NCBI GenBank assembly: GCA_027451445.1
Contig: DAIDJG010000379.1
Span: forward strand, 1-60,656
Direction of reading: 5' to 3'
Length of the DNA stretch: 60,656 bases
Source: Singulisphaera sp.
Lineage (GTDB): Bacteria > Planctomycetota > Planctomycetia > Isosphaerales > Isosphaeraceae
A program made the translations under genes and the position numbers. This document shows positions 16,929 to 25,257 of the stretch, one piece after another (positions within the stretch are counted from its first letter, which is position 1; each line of letters starts with the position of its first letter). The notes under the pieces are model-generated. The model saw only the letters and a list, made by a program, of their open reading frames with translations. It made no database searches and had not been told where the DNA came from.

Positions 16929-18721
16929 GGCCGATCTCCTTTTGAGCGGCCGAGCGCAAAGTCGAGACTCAAGCGGAACGTGTCGGCCCCGTCCCGTGCG
17001 GTCAATCGTCCGTGCCCAAGGTAGCGCAGAACGCTCAGCAACGTGTCGACGCCTTCCTCAGCCTGGGCCTTGTCCTGCCCTTTCTCGAGCATGTTCTGCA
17101 TGACCATGCGGCTCCGATTGATCTCCAGGAGTTTCGCGAGCTCAGAGCCGTCCGCCTCGATCGTGAGTGTCGTATCCCCCGATTTGGCGGGCGATTTCAG
17201 TGCCTTGATCAGGTCACGTGTCAGGCCAACGCTTGAGCTGATGATGAAATGGTTGCCCACATGCGCGACCGACGGGCTGAAGTTATGGCGATAATGCACG
17301 GGTTCCTGGGGGTCGGTACCGGATTTCGGCAGCATGAATCGGGTGGTTGCGATTGTGACTTCCTCGAAGGTTTCGGAACCCAGCTCCAGAGGGGGTGCCT
17401 TGTTTTGTGCCGAGCCCAGGTTGGCCAGGCCGACGAATGACTGGAACGCCATCTTCAGACGCAGAGGAAAATCTTCGTCGTCGGGTTTCAGATCGAGAAC
17501 GAGTGCGAACGCCGGATACTTGAGGTCCGGAACCGGCTTCATCTTACTGTAGTCCTGCCGCGCGATGACCAGGCGCCAATTGTTGTTGATCGACCCTGCC
17601 ACCGCGGCGAAATCGCTCCCGCCGAAGAACTGCCCTGCCGGTGTGTCGAGCTTGGAAAGATCCTGCGCTTCCTGCGGCTGGAACAGGTCAGCCTTCGCTT
17701 CCCAGACCGCGGCAAGATCGCGCCAAAGGCTCAGGCTTGCGATCGTTCCGGGCGGGCTCAGGAGTGGCGCAGCGGCGCTACCTTCAGGCGGAATGAACCC
17801 CTTATAGAGTGCGGCGTATCCCCCTTCCGGTTTTGGGAGCGTGATTCCGGCGGCCAGCTTTTCTCCGCTCCAACCCAGGCTCGCGGCAATCCATGAACCT
17901 TTGCGTAACGCTTCAATCCAGGACCCGAAGAAGAACGTCAAAGGCAAAGGCGTCTTTTCCGGGACCTCGAACTTTTTCGCGTCGATCTGTCGCAACCGGT
18001 CCAGCCTTGCAAATCCCCAGGCGAGCGCGTCGGGCCTCGTTTCGGCCTGTCGCGTTTTCCAGGCCGCGTCATCCACGATCGACTGGCCCGCTTTGACTCC
18101 GTCAAGAGTGCGGTCAATCAACCGCTTCACGGTGTCGCCCCGATCGCCCACGACCAACACGTCGTTCACGATCGCGTAGGCCCCCTTCTCTCCTGTGGCC
18201 CATCCGCGAATTCCGCGGTATTCCGCTGACTTTACAGGATCCGGTTTTCCCTTGTCCGCCGCGTCCTTCCGGGCGAGTTCCAGGAGCGCTGTATTGGCCT
18301 GAGTGAGGAAAGATGCGTCTCGCGGCACGATCAAGAGATAGATCGACGGGAGCCCGCCTTGAGGCACCTCAACGGCTAGCACAGCGCCTCCGCCGGCAAG
18401 GTTACGCAAGCCCTTGTCCCACGTGGTATCGAGCTTCGACAGGACGAAATCAAGGATCTCTCGTCCCCGAGAATAATCTTCACTTTTAATGTAACGAGAG
18501 TATTGTGGAATGGTGCTGAGCAACTTCTGGAAGGAACCACCCGCGACCTGGTCGACCAGGTCGGACGGCCGAGTGGCTTCGAGGTAGATCACCGCATCGG
18601 ACTGGACGAGGCGCGACGCTTTCGGCACCTCGGCAAGCGCTCGTCCCACGCCTCCGGTGACTACCGCCAGCAGCCCGACTGAAAACAACAGCCACCACCT
18701 CGCCAGGGCCGATCGAGCCAT
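16925..18721 (-). CDS. Secreted hypothetical protein coupled to DUF1800
   Basis: 598 residues from the ATG at 18721, with GGGGG about 6 bases upstream; a further ATG at 18745 has no good ribosome-binding site. The N-terminus MARSALARWWLLFSVGLLAVVTGGVGRALA is a signal peptide. The rest has the pattern of planctomycete DUF3352-like proteins: SDAVIYLEATRPSDLVDQVAGGSFQKLL, VLAVEVPQGGLPSIYLLIVP, YAIVNDVLVVGDRGDTVKRLID and HVGNHFIISSSVGLTRDLIKAL. I cannot name the family with certainty. Its stop overlaps the DUF1800 start by 4 bases, so the order is this gene, DUF1800, DUF1501 in one operon, which ties it to the DUF1501/DUF1800 system. Confidence 0.8.
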   Translation of the reverse strand: MARSALARWWLLFSVGLLAVVTGGVGRALAEVPKASRLVQSDAVIYLEATRPSDLVDQVAGGSFQKLLSTIPQYSRYIKSEDYSRGREILDFVLSKLDTTWDKGLRNLAGGGAVLAVEVPQGGLPSIYLLIVPRDASFLTQANTALLELARKDAADKGKPDPVKSAEYRGIRGWATGEKGAYAIVNDVLVVGDRGDTVKRLIDRTLDGVKAGQSIVDDAAWKTRQAETRPDALAWGFARLDRLRQIDAKKFEVPEKTPLPLTFFFGSWIEALRKGSWIAASLGWSGEKLAAGITLPKPEGGYAALYKGFIPPEGSAAAPLLSPPGTIASLSLWRDLAAVWEAKADLFQPQEAQDLSKLDTPAGQFFGGSDFAAVAGSINNNWRLVIARQDYSKMKPVPDLKYPAFALVLDLKPDDEDFPLRLKMAFQSFVGLANLGSAQNKAPPLELGSETFEEVTIATTRFMLPKSGTDPQEPVHYRHNFSPSVAHVGNHFIISSSVGLTRDLIKALKSPAKSGDTTLTIEADGSELAKLLEINRSRMVMQNMLEKGQDKAQAEEGVDTLLSVLRYLGHGRLTARDGADTFRLSLDFALGRSKGDRP

Positions 18722-18994
18722 GGGCCACCCCCGAAATCGTATCATCTGATCTGTTGAAGTCAGCGATGAACTGCCTCCACTACTCCGGGCAGCTCGTCGC
18801 GGTTTCAAGCTTCCTCGAAGACGAACGATTCGCACGCTTGGACCACCCGAAAGTATCGAATGAGTGGACAAGTGTCTGCAAGGTTATCGAGTCACATTGT
18901 CGCAGTTTGGAGAACGGGCTAGAATTGATTCGGGAGTCTGCGATGGCGCGTCCTCCTCCGCTCCGTTCACATCTCGCCTCGCCTGGGGATATGT

Positions 18995-19546
18995 ATGAAA
19001 GCCGAACTGGTTCCCGATAACGGGGACCCAGCGATCCCGATTGTGAAAGACATGACCATCGTGGGACGCCGAGAGTTCTGCGACGTCGTGATCGATGATC
19101 CGAGCTTGTCGAAGCGACACTGCGTCGTCGTGAAGACGGATGGGCTTCTCGTCATCCGTGACCTCGCGAGCACCAACGGTACCAAGGTGAAGGGCCAGCG
19201 CGTGCGCTGGGCCGCCCTTCTCCCCGATGACCGAATCGCTTTCGGGGCTTACAAGATGCGCGTCTATCTCGGGCCGGACGACACGCCCAGCCCTTCCGAG
19301 TTCCCCAAGGGACGTGGTGCAAGTGCGCCGCCTCGGCAGACCGTCGTAGCTCAGTCCCCTGCGAATGGGGAGCCCCGGCGCACGGTGGCCGCCCCACCGA
19401 ACGCGCCGAAGAACGGCGTCCAGCCGGAAAACGTGTGGGAAGAGGATGACAGCGACAGCGGTGACGACGGGAGCTCGATCTGGCGCCACCATCTCAATGC
19501 AGCGCCCGCGCTCGATGACGACGATGACATCATCGACCTGGACTGA
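18995..19546 (+). CDS. FHA domain-containing protein
   Basis: 183 residues. Residues 1-93 form a forkhead-associated domain, which binds phosphothreonine peptides: TIVGRREFCDVVIDDPSLSKRHCVVV (with the G-R, S and R-H signature) and IRDLASTNGTKVKG (the N-G motif). A Pro/Ala-rich linker follows, then a strongly acidic C-terminus (EEDDSDSGDDGS and DDDDDIIDLD). It is a single-domain signalling adaptor with no kinase or phosphatase beside it. The ATG at 18995 follows GGGGAT closely. Expression is probably monocistronic; a hairpin terminator lies at 19597-19640. Confidence 0.88.
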   Translation: MKAELVPDNGDPAIPIVKDMTIVGRREFCDVVIDDPSLSKRHCVVVKTDGLLVIRDLASTNGTKVKGQRVRWAALLPDDRIAFGAYKMRVYLGPDDTPSPSEFPKGRGASAPPRQTVVAQSPANGEPRRTVAAPPNAPKNGVQPENVWEEDDSDSGDDGSSIWRHHLNAAPALDDDDDIIDLD

Positions 19547-19596
19547 CGAGATTCGGTCGCATGGGAATTGCGGCGTGGATGGCTCATAACGAGAAG

Positions 19597-19640
19597 ACCG
19601 GACGCGGGCTCAGGGCATATGCCCTAGGCCGGCGTCCGGT
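19597..19640. terminator. Bidirectional hairpin terminator (FHA gene / csrA 2)
   Basis: ACCGGACGC (19597-19605) pairs with GCGTCCGGT (19632-19640), and the middle contains the perfect palindrome AGGGCATATGCCCT. It lies between two convergent genes, 50 bases after the FHA stop and about 80 bases from the csrA stop, the expected place for a shared terminator. Confidence 0.65.
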
Positions 19641-19721
19641 GGGAGCGGGTTCGCGAAAGCGGGGCGATGGATTACCGGGCGGAGGGATCCCCCGATCGGC
19701 TTTCCTGCACTCATTGCGACC

Positions 19722-19988
19722 TCAGAGGTCCTCGCTACGAGTGCGACGGGCGTCGCGCCGGAGCGGGGGATTGAGGTTCTCGACTTGTCGCGCGTCCTGG
19801 GGATCCAGGCGCGCTGCTTGCCGGTTCTCGCGCTGAATGGCTTCGTACACCTCTTGGCGGTGCACGGAGATCTCGATGGGGGCCGCGATCCCCAATCGAA
19901 CCTTGTCGCCCCGGATGTCCACCACAGTGATGACAATGTCATCACCGATGATGATGCTTTCGTCGCGGTGTCGGGACAGGACCAACAT
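19722..19988 (-). CDS. csrA: Carbon storage regulator CsrA (second copy, FliW-linked)
   Basis: 88 residues, longer than the usual 60-70. Residues 1-55 are standard CsrA: MLVLSRHRDESIIIGDDIVI and IGIAAPIEISVHRQEVYEAI, with L4, R6 and the C-terminal arginine site kept. Residues 56-88 are an extra Arg/Gln/Asn-rich tail (RENRQAARLDPQDARQVENL). It lies 131 bases downstream of fliW on the same strand, the usual fliW-csrA order, in which FliW protein sequesters CsrA. The ribosome-binding region reads GGAGGAAGGAG, with repeated GGA motifs that are potential CsrA sites. It shares the conserved core with the copy at 4044-4238 but differs at many positions, so the two are paralogues. Confidence 0.93.
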   Translation of the reverse strand: MLVLSRHRDESIIIGDDIVITVVDIRGDKVRLGIAAPIEISVHRQEVYEAIQRENRQAARLDPQDARQVENLNPPLRRDARRTRSEDL

Positions 19989-20119
19989 CTTCGGCTCCTT
20001 CCTCCTGCCAACGAGACCCGTGACCGTCCCTGATCACGTCGCCCGGGCTCTCGGTGACCACGACGGGGCTGGGGATGTTACGTCGCCGTTATCGGTTGCT
20101 AGCACGATGCTACATCGGA

Positions 20120-20593
20120 TCATGCCGTCGCTCGAAGCGGGGTTAGACCGGGCAGCACGGTAAGTGTTGGGACCTGGGGTTCGAGTGGGTACCGTACCGC
20201 GTACCGGCTCGAGGTCAGAACCAGTTGCCGGCCGAGCCGACGAACCGGGTTGAAGACCAGCGGGCCTTGGAGATTGACCGTGAGGCCGCCCCCCTCGCCG
20301 CGGTTGAGGATCACGTAGATGAGCGCAGAGCGCTCTTCGTCTAATTCCAGCGCCGCCCGGTCGCCCGGACGAAGCTCGACCCTGTAGTCGCTAACCGCCA
20401 ACGGCGGAGCGATCAGCGCGAAAGCCAGGTCCGGCGCGGTAATGCTTTGCAACCACGACAGACCAGCTACCACAGGGTCAGGAAGAAGAACGAACTGCGT
20501 GAACGAACGGAACCCGACCAGCCCCTCTGGAAGCCGGATGAAATCCGACTCCAGGGCCTGAATCAGGCCAAAGCGTGTCGTGACGATGTTCAC
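20120..20593 (-). CDS. fliW: Flagellar assembly factor FliW
   Basis: 157 residues; GTG start at 20593 with AAGGAGG about 9 bases upstream. The FliW pattern is clear: VTTRFGLIQALESDFIRLPEGLVGFRSFTQFVLLPD, WLQSITAPDLAFALIAP, ALIYVILNR and LTVNLQGPLVFNPVRRLGRQLVL. FliW binds CsrA and, in flagellated bacteria, flagellin, releasing or holding CsrA to control flagellin translation. The downstream csrA completes the module. No flagellar structural gene is present in this window, so the partner protein here is unknown. Confidence 0.93.
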   Translation of the reverse strand: MNIVTTRFGLIQALESDFIRLPEGLVGFRSFTQFVLLPDPVVAGLSWLQSITAPDLAFALIAPPLAVSDYRVELRPGDRAALELDEERSALIYVILNRGEGGGLTVNLQGPLVFNPVRRLGRQLVLTSSRYAVRYPLEPQVPTLTVLPGLTPLRATA

Positions 20594-21142
20594 TTCCTGT
20601 TTCCCTCCTTGAACGTCGGGCTAGGCGTTGCCACAGCCCGGCGCGACGCCTGGCGACTCCGTCCGATTCGAACCGGCCCCTCGGGTCCAATCAGCGGCCG
20701 AAACGGGCCGTTCCGCCTGGTCGAAGCCTCCGGACGCGAACACGACGCATCCCGCAGACACTCCCTCCCCCGCCCACCGGTTCCCACCGGAAGTCCGAGG
20801 TAGGTTTGACCGACCGTAGTATCGTCGTCCCGGCGCAATCAGGCTCAGCCCCAGTTAGCCGAAATTACGCCCCTTCGCCCCTTTGCGATGCCTATCCCAA
20901 TCAGTCCGTTCGTATCGGCAACGCACGGTGGGATTGTGCGGGTACTGCGCGTTGTAACGAGGGTCGAATCTGCGGCCGAAAGCCGCTGAAACGCGCGGCG
21001 CCTAAGACCGGCGCTCGCGACGATTGCCGCGCGCCGTCCGAGCGCCGTAAGAGATGCGCGACGCTCTCGAAGCATCTATGGAGTGAACCACCGAGGCGAG
21101 GCTCACACGGCTTCACAACTCAGCTCTGTGCGACCCATGGCG
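20594..21142. other. Intergenic region upstream of fliW
   Basis: About 550 bases between the proA stop and the fliW start, both on the minus strand. Open frames here are short, Arg/Ser-rich and without ribosome-binding sites. It should contain the fliW-csrA promoter, but no good -35/-10 or sigma-28-like element could be assigned. No clear terminator for proA was found. Confidence 0.4.
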
Positions 21143-22417
21143 TCACTCTCGGATCTGTCCTTCGCCGTAAACGATCCACTTCGTCGAGGTCAGCTCGCGG
21201 AGCCCACAGGGCCCTCGAGCGTGGTACTTGTCGGTGCTGATCCCAATCTCGGCACCCAGGCCGAGCTGGCCGCCGTCGTTGAAGCGAGTGCTCGCGTTCA
21301 CCATGACCGCCGAACTGTCGACCTCGGCCACGAACCGCCGCGCCGCCGCGAGGTCGCTTGTCACGATGGCATCCGTGTGCCCGGAGCCATGACGCGTGAT
21401 ATGAGCAATGGCCTCATCGAGTGAATCGACGATCCCAACCGCGAGAATCTTGTCCAGAAACTCGGTATCCCAATCGCTCGGTTCGGCGGGAACCATCCAG
21501 GGGACGACAGCCCGGCTCGCCTCGTCGCCTCGCAACTCAACCGACATGCCGCGGAGGACTTCCGCCGCGCGGGGCAGAAATCCCTCTGCAACGTCTCGAT
21601 GCACCAGCAACGTCTCCGCCGCATTGCAAACGCCCGGGCGCTGGACCTTCGCGTTTACGATGATGCTAACGGCCATGTCGAAGTCGGCCCCAGCGTCCAC
21701 ATACACGTGGCAGTTACCCAGGTAGTGCTTGAGCACGGGCATCCGGGCTTCCTCGACGACACGCCTGATCAAACTCTCGCCACCCCGAGGAATCGCCAAA
21801 TCAATCCGATCAGGAAGTTTTAGCAGGTACCCGACCGCGGCGCGGTCGGTCGTTGCGACGAGCTGAACGGCATCGCCGGGAAGCCCCGAGGGTACCAGTT
21901 CGTCCGCCAGGACGCGGTGCAGCGCGACGTTGGAGTGAATCGCCTCTTTACCGCCTCGGAGAATCGCGGCGTTGCCGCTTTTGATGCACAGGGCCGCCGC
22001 GTCCAGGGTGACGTTGGGCCGGCTCTCGTAGATCATGAAAACCACGCCGAGCGGCACCCGCACCTGCGACACCTCCAGGCCGTTGGGCCGGCGGCTCGAC
22101 GTGATGACCTCGCCCACCGGATCGGGCAAGGCGGCAACTTCGAGCAAGCCCTTGGCCATCTCGTCGATGCGCTTCGGGTTGAGAGTCAACCGATCGATGG
22201 CGGCCGCAGAGAGCCCGTATGTGGGGGCCTGGGCAATGTCACGCCGGTTCGCGTCGAGCAGCTCCTCCGTCCGGACGCGGAGCGCCTCGGCAGAGCGCCG
22301 AAGCCATTCGTTCTTCGCCTTGCCGCGCGCGATGGCCAGTTCCCGCGAAGCGCGTTTGGCGCGATCGGCCAGTGCAACGCACTCCGCCTGCAGGTCGTTT
22401 TCAATGAATTGGAGCAT
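21143..22417 (-). CDS. proA: Gamma-glutamyl phosphate reductase
   Basis: 424 residues, normal ProA length (E. coli 417). It reduces gamma-glutamyl phosphate to glutamate-5-semialdehyde with NADPH in proline synthesis. Landmarks are VPLGVVFMIYESRPNVTLDAAALCIKSGNAAILRGGKEA, IPRGGESLIRRVVEEA, VLKHYLGNCHVYVD, the catalytic-cysteine motif RPGVCNAAETLLVH, FLDKILAVGIVDSLDEAI, HGSGHTDAI and VNASTRFNDGGQLGLGAEIGISTDKYHARGP (at about 375-405). It begins 6 bases after the folP stop, so it is the last gene of the folP operon. No proB is visible in the window. Confidence 0.96.
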   Translation of the reverse strand: MLQFIENDLQAECVALADRAKRASRELAIARGKAKNEWLRRSAEALRVRTEELLDANRRDIAQAPTYGLSAAAIDRLTLNPKRIDEMAKGLLEVAALPDPVGEVITSSRRPNGLEVSQVRVPLGVVFMIYESRPNVTLDAAALCIKSGNAAILRGGKEAIHSNVALHRVLADELVPSGLPGDAVQLVATTDRAAVGYLLKLPDRIDLAIPRGGESLIRRVVEEARMPVLKHYLGNCHVYVDAGADFDMAVSIIVNAKVQRPGVCNAAETLLVHRDVAEGFLPRAAEVLRGMSVELRGDEASRAVVPWMVPAEPSDWDTEFLDKILAVGIVDSLDEAIAHITRHGSGHTDAIVTSDLAAARRFVAEVDSSAVMVNASTRFNDGGQLGLGAEIGISTDKYHARGPCGLRELTSTKWIVYGEGQIRE

Positions 22418-22423
22418 GAACGC

Positions 22424-23263
22424 TTATTCCCAACCGCATAAAGCGGACCACACTTTGATCGCGTCGACCATAGGTCCGACGTCATGGACGCGGACGACGT
22501 TCGCGCCTCGGCGACAGGCGGCCAGACTCGCCGTGACGGAGGCCGCTGCGCGTTGGTCGACCGGCCGGCCTGTCAGAGCACCCAGAAACCCTTTGCGCGA
22601 GACGCCGACCAACAGCGTGCATCCCAGCGTGGCAAATTGATCCAGGTTACGCAAGAGATCCAGGTTATGCTCGAGCGTCTTGCCAAACCCAATACCGGGA
22701 TCGATCGCGATCCGCGACTGCGGAATCCCCTGCGCGAGCGTCCACTCGACCCGACGCGCGAGATAATCGCGGACCTCGGTTACGACGTTGTCGTAACGAG
22801 GGTTCTTTTGCATCGACCATGGGACGCCCTGCATGTGCATTAGCACAACCCCGGCCCCGGCGTCCCGGATCACGTGCACCAGCCCTGGATCGGCTTCGAG
22901 CGCGGAGATGTCGTTGACGATGACCGCCCCGGCTTCCAGTGTCCGTTTCGCAATCATTGCCTTCGTCGTGTCGATCGAGATCGGCACGCTTACAACGGAC
23001 GCGAGCGCTTCGACCACCGGGAGAACACGTCGTAACTCCTCCTCCTCGGAGACGGGTGTCGACCCAGGACGGCTGGATTCGCCCCCGATATCGAGCAGGT
23101 CAGCCCCCTGCTCGATCATTGCGCCGGCGCGGGCGACCGCGGCGTCGAGGGTTTCGGCTCTTCCACCATCCGAGAAGCTGTCCGGCGTGACGTTCAAGAT
23201 CCCCATGACGCGGGGTCTACGGTCCGCCACAATCGGCCGCCCGCGCGCTTCCCAGAGGCTCAT
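22424..23263 (-). CDS. folP: Dihydropteroate synthase
   Basis: 279 residues, the usual size. It condenses p-aminobenzoate with hydroxymethyl-dihydropterin diphosphate in folate synthesis. Signatures are VMGILNVTPDSFSDGGRA, LLDIGGESSRPGSTPV, ISIDTTKA, VNDISAL, IAIDPGIGFGKTLEHN and VGVSRKGFLGALTGR, which cover both pterin- and pABA-binding loops. The ATG at 23263 follows GGAACGACATC. It is 6 bases from proA and 30 bases after lptE, so it is probably part of a lptE-folP-proA transcript. Confidence 0.96.
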   Translation of the reverse strand: MSLWEARGRPIVADRRPRVMGILNVTPDSFSDGGRAETLDAAVARAGAMIEQGADLLDIGGESSRPGSTPVSEEEELRRVLPVVEALASVVSVPISIDTTKAMIAKRTLEAGAVIVNDISALEADPGLVHVIRDAGAGVVLMHMQGVPWSMQKNPRYDNVVTEVRDYLARRVEWTLAQGIPQSRIAIDPGIGFGKTLEHNLDLLRNLDQFATLGCTLLVGVSRKGFLGALTGRPVDQRAAASVTASLAACRRGANVVRVHDVGPMVDAIKVWSALCGWE

Positions 23264-23293
23264 GATGTCGTTCCTTGCGCAGGCACACGGAGA

Positions 23294-23833
23294 TCAGTCG
23301 CCTTTGATGTCGCGATACCAGGGTGACTCCATCATATCCACAATCTGCGTGGCGATGTTGAAACAGACACGGTAGAAGGCGGTTTCCGTCGTCTCACCCA
23401 CTTCGGGCACGAAGTTCACCGTCTCCTGCACCTGCGTCGTCGCGCGTTTCTGTTCCTCTGCGGTTGGTGGGTTGTGCGTGAATTTGACCGCCACGGTGAT
23501 CGAGCCGTTCATACCACGCGGAATGTTGTAGGGGCTCTCGACGACGGTGTTCTTGTCCGCGAACTGAATCGTTCCCTCGAGGAGAGTGTCCGCTCCCTCG
23601 GGAGAACCGACGACCTTGTAGGGCGTTCGGCGCTCGATTTCCTTGATCACGAGCTCCGTGAGCTGCAAGTTGATCTCACGGCGGAACGACTGACATTTAA
23701 CGATCGGGACAAAAACCGTTCGGACGCTTCGATCGTAAGGTGCAGTGAAGTGATACCCGCATCCCGCGAACGGTATGGCTGCCGCGCCAATCAGGAATGC
23801 CCGACGCAGTCGAAGGAATTTCGGATCTCGCAT
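23294..23833 (-). CDS. lptE: LPS-assembly lipoprotein LptE
   Basis: 179 residues from the ATG at 23833, which has GGGAGG 7 bases upstream (a GTG 21 bases earlier lies before it). The N-terminus is basic then hydrophobic and ends in the lipobox FAGC (AAIPFAGCGYHF), so it is a lipoprotein; the CGYHF start is typical of LptE. The body has VRTVFVPIVKCQSFRREINLQLTELVIKEIERRTPYKVV and ADTLLEGTI, as in LptE. LptE plugs the LptD barrel that inserts lipopolysaccharide into the outer membrane. It lies 91 bases after a BamD-like lipoprotein gene, in an envelope-assembly context. Confidence 0.88.
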   Translation of the reverse strand: MRDPKFLRLRRAFLIGAAAIPFAGCGYHFTAPYDRSVRTVFVPIVKCQSFRREINLQLTELVIKEIERRTPYKVVGSPEGADTLLEGTIQFADKNTVVESPYNIPRGMNGSITVAVKFTHNPPTAEEQKRATTQVQETVNFVPEVGETTETAFYRVCFNIATQIVDMMESPWYRDIKGD

Positions 23834-23924
23834 CGGACGTCCTCCCTGCGACACAAATCGCCTGACCAGTCCAGGGCCAGAGCACGGAATGCCACTTGTG
23901 AACTCGCCCTCTCATAACGAACGA

Positions 23925-25253
23925 TCACATCATCCCCATTCCACCCATGCCGCCCATGCCCATGCCACCCATTCCACCCATGCCGTTCATGCCGCCACCC
24001 ATTCCCAGCGGACTGGCACCGCTGTTCGACGAGAAGGGATCCGACGACCCAGGTTGTGTGAACATTCGGCTGGGGAGCGACGGGGTTCGCGGCATCTTCG
24101 CCAGGGTCGCCAGCTCCGCCTTCGCTTTGGTGGCCCAGGGGCTCTTGGGCCAGCATTGGGGGATCTTGCCGAAGTAGTACTCGGCCGATGCGACCTTTCC
24201 GGTGCGGCGATAGAACTCGCCCACTTTGAACGCGCGCTCCGCGTCCTGGTCGTTGATAAGCGCCAGGGTATGGTAGAGCTTCTCGTTGTTCTCGGCCCGG
24301 TCGGGGAACGCCCGCATGGTTTTGTGGATCATCTCCCGCGCCTTCTCCAGGCCGGTTCCATCCAGTTCGGGCCCGCCGTAACCCTTGATCCAGGCGTCAA
24401 TGGCCGCGTGGTGCGCCTTCTGCAGGTCCGGGCTCTTGGGATACAGTTCCACGAATTGCCTGTAGTACTCGGCGGCCGTCTCATAGTCCGCCTGCTTCAC
24501 GTGAACATCGGCCAAAGTCATCGTGGCGTCGTCCGCGAGCGGCCCCAGCGGTTCATGCTGGCGCACGTGCTCCATGACCTGGAGCGCATAGCCCGTCGTG
24601 TCGAGAATTGGTCGGCGGCCCGTGAACCGCCCCTGCCAGGGGATGCGATCCTCGGGTTTTGTCTTGGGATCGCTCAGGGCAAGCCATTTCAGCCCGATGG
24701 CGTACTCACGGCTCGCCACCTTGTCCATGTAAAGAGTGCCGGAGTAATCCTTCACGAGCTGATCCAGGGCGTCATGCGCGTAGACGAACTTGCCTTCCTG
24801 ATAATACGATTCCGCAAGGTAGAACTGCGCCTTCTCGCCCCATGGTGTTTCCTTGCGCTTCTTGGCGATCGCTTTGAACGCCTTCTCGGCCTCGCCGTAT
24901 TGTTTTTGTTCGAACAGTGTGAAGGCTGCTTTGAATTCGGCGTCGGCTTCGGGGTTTTCCTGAACCTTGGGAGGTTCCCATCCCCTCGGCCCCTTGACGA
25001 GCGGCGTCTTGGCCGTCGGGTCCGTATTCGGACTCGGTTTGGGGGTCAGCCAACGACCGAGCAGGCCCTGGTTGTCGCCGAGCTCGGTCTTCGTCGGGGC
25101 CCTGGAGAACGTATCATCACGATAGGACCGCAGCGCGGCGAGTGGACCGTTCTGGCAGCCGCAGAGCAAACTCGTCGCGAAGAAACCCAGGATGGTGGCG
25201 TGATAAGAAGTCAACCAGCGTCGATTGCGGTGCTGCTGGGACTCCTCGGCCAT
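23925..25253 (-). CDS. BamD-like outer membrane assembly lipoprotein with TPR repeats
   Basis: 442 residues from the ATG at 25253 (GGAG about 9 bases upstream). Residues 15-36 form a lipoprotein signal with lipobox LCGC (FFATSLLCGCQNG). Tetratricopeptide-like helices follow: EFKAAFTLFEQKQYGEAEKAFKAIAKK, AQFYLAESYYQEGKFVYAHDALDQLVKDY, DVHVKQADYETAAEYYRQFVELYPKSP, VGEFYRRTGKVASAEYYFGKI. This matches BamD-type proteins of the beta-barrel assembly machinery. The C-terminus carries a Gly/Met-rich tail (about 418-442, repeated GGMGGMG) that BamD proteins usually lack. It begins 4 bases after the recO stop. Confidence 0.85.
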   Translation of the reverse strand: MAEESQQHRNRRWLTSYHATILGFFATSLLCGCQNGPLAALRSYRDDTFSRAPTKTELGDNQGLLGRWLTPKPSPNTDPTAKTPLVKGPRGWEPPKVQENPEADAEFKAAFTLFEQKQYGEAEKAFKAIAKKRKETPWGEKAQFYLAESYYQEGKFVYAHDALDQLVKDYSGTLYMDKVASREYAIGLKWLALSDPKTKPEDRIPWQGRFTGRRPILDTTGYALQVMEHVRQHEPLGPLADDATMTLADVHVKQADYETAAEYYRQFVELYPKSPDLQKAHHAAIDAWIKGYGGPELDGTGLEKAREMIHKTMRAFPDRAENNEKLYHTLALINDQDAERAFKVGEFYRRTGKVASAEYYFGKIPQCWPKSPWATKAKAELATLAKMPRTPSLPSRMFTQPGSSDPFSSNSGASPLGMGGGMNGMGGMGGMGMGGMGGMGMM

Positions 25254-25257
25254 CGGA

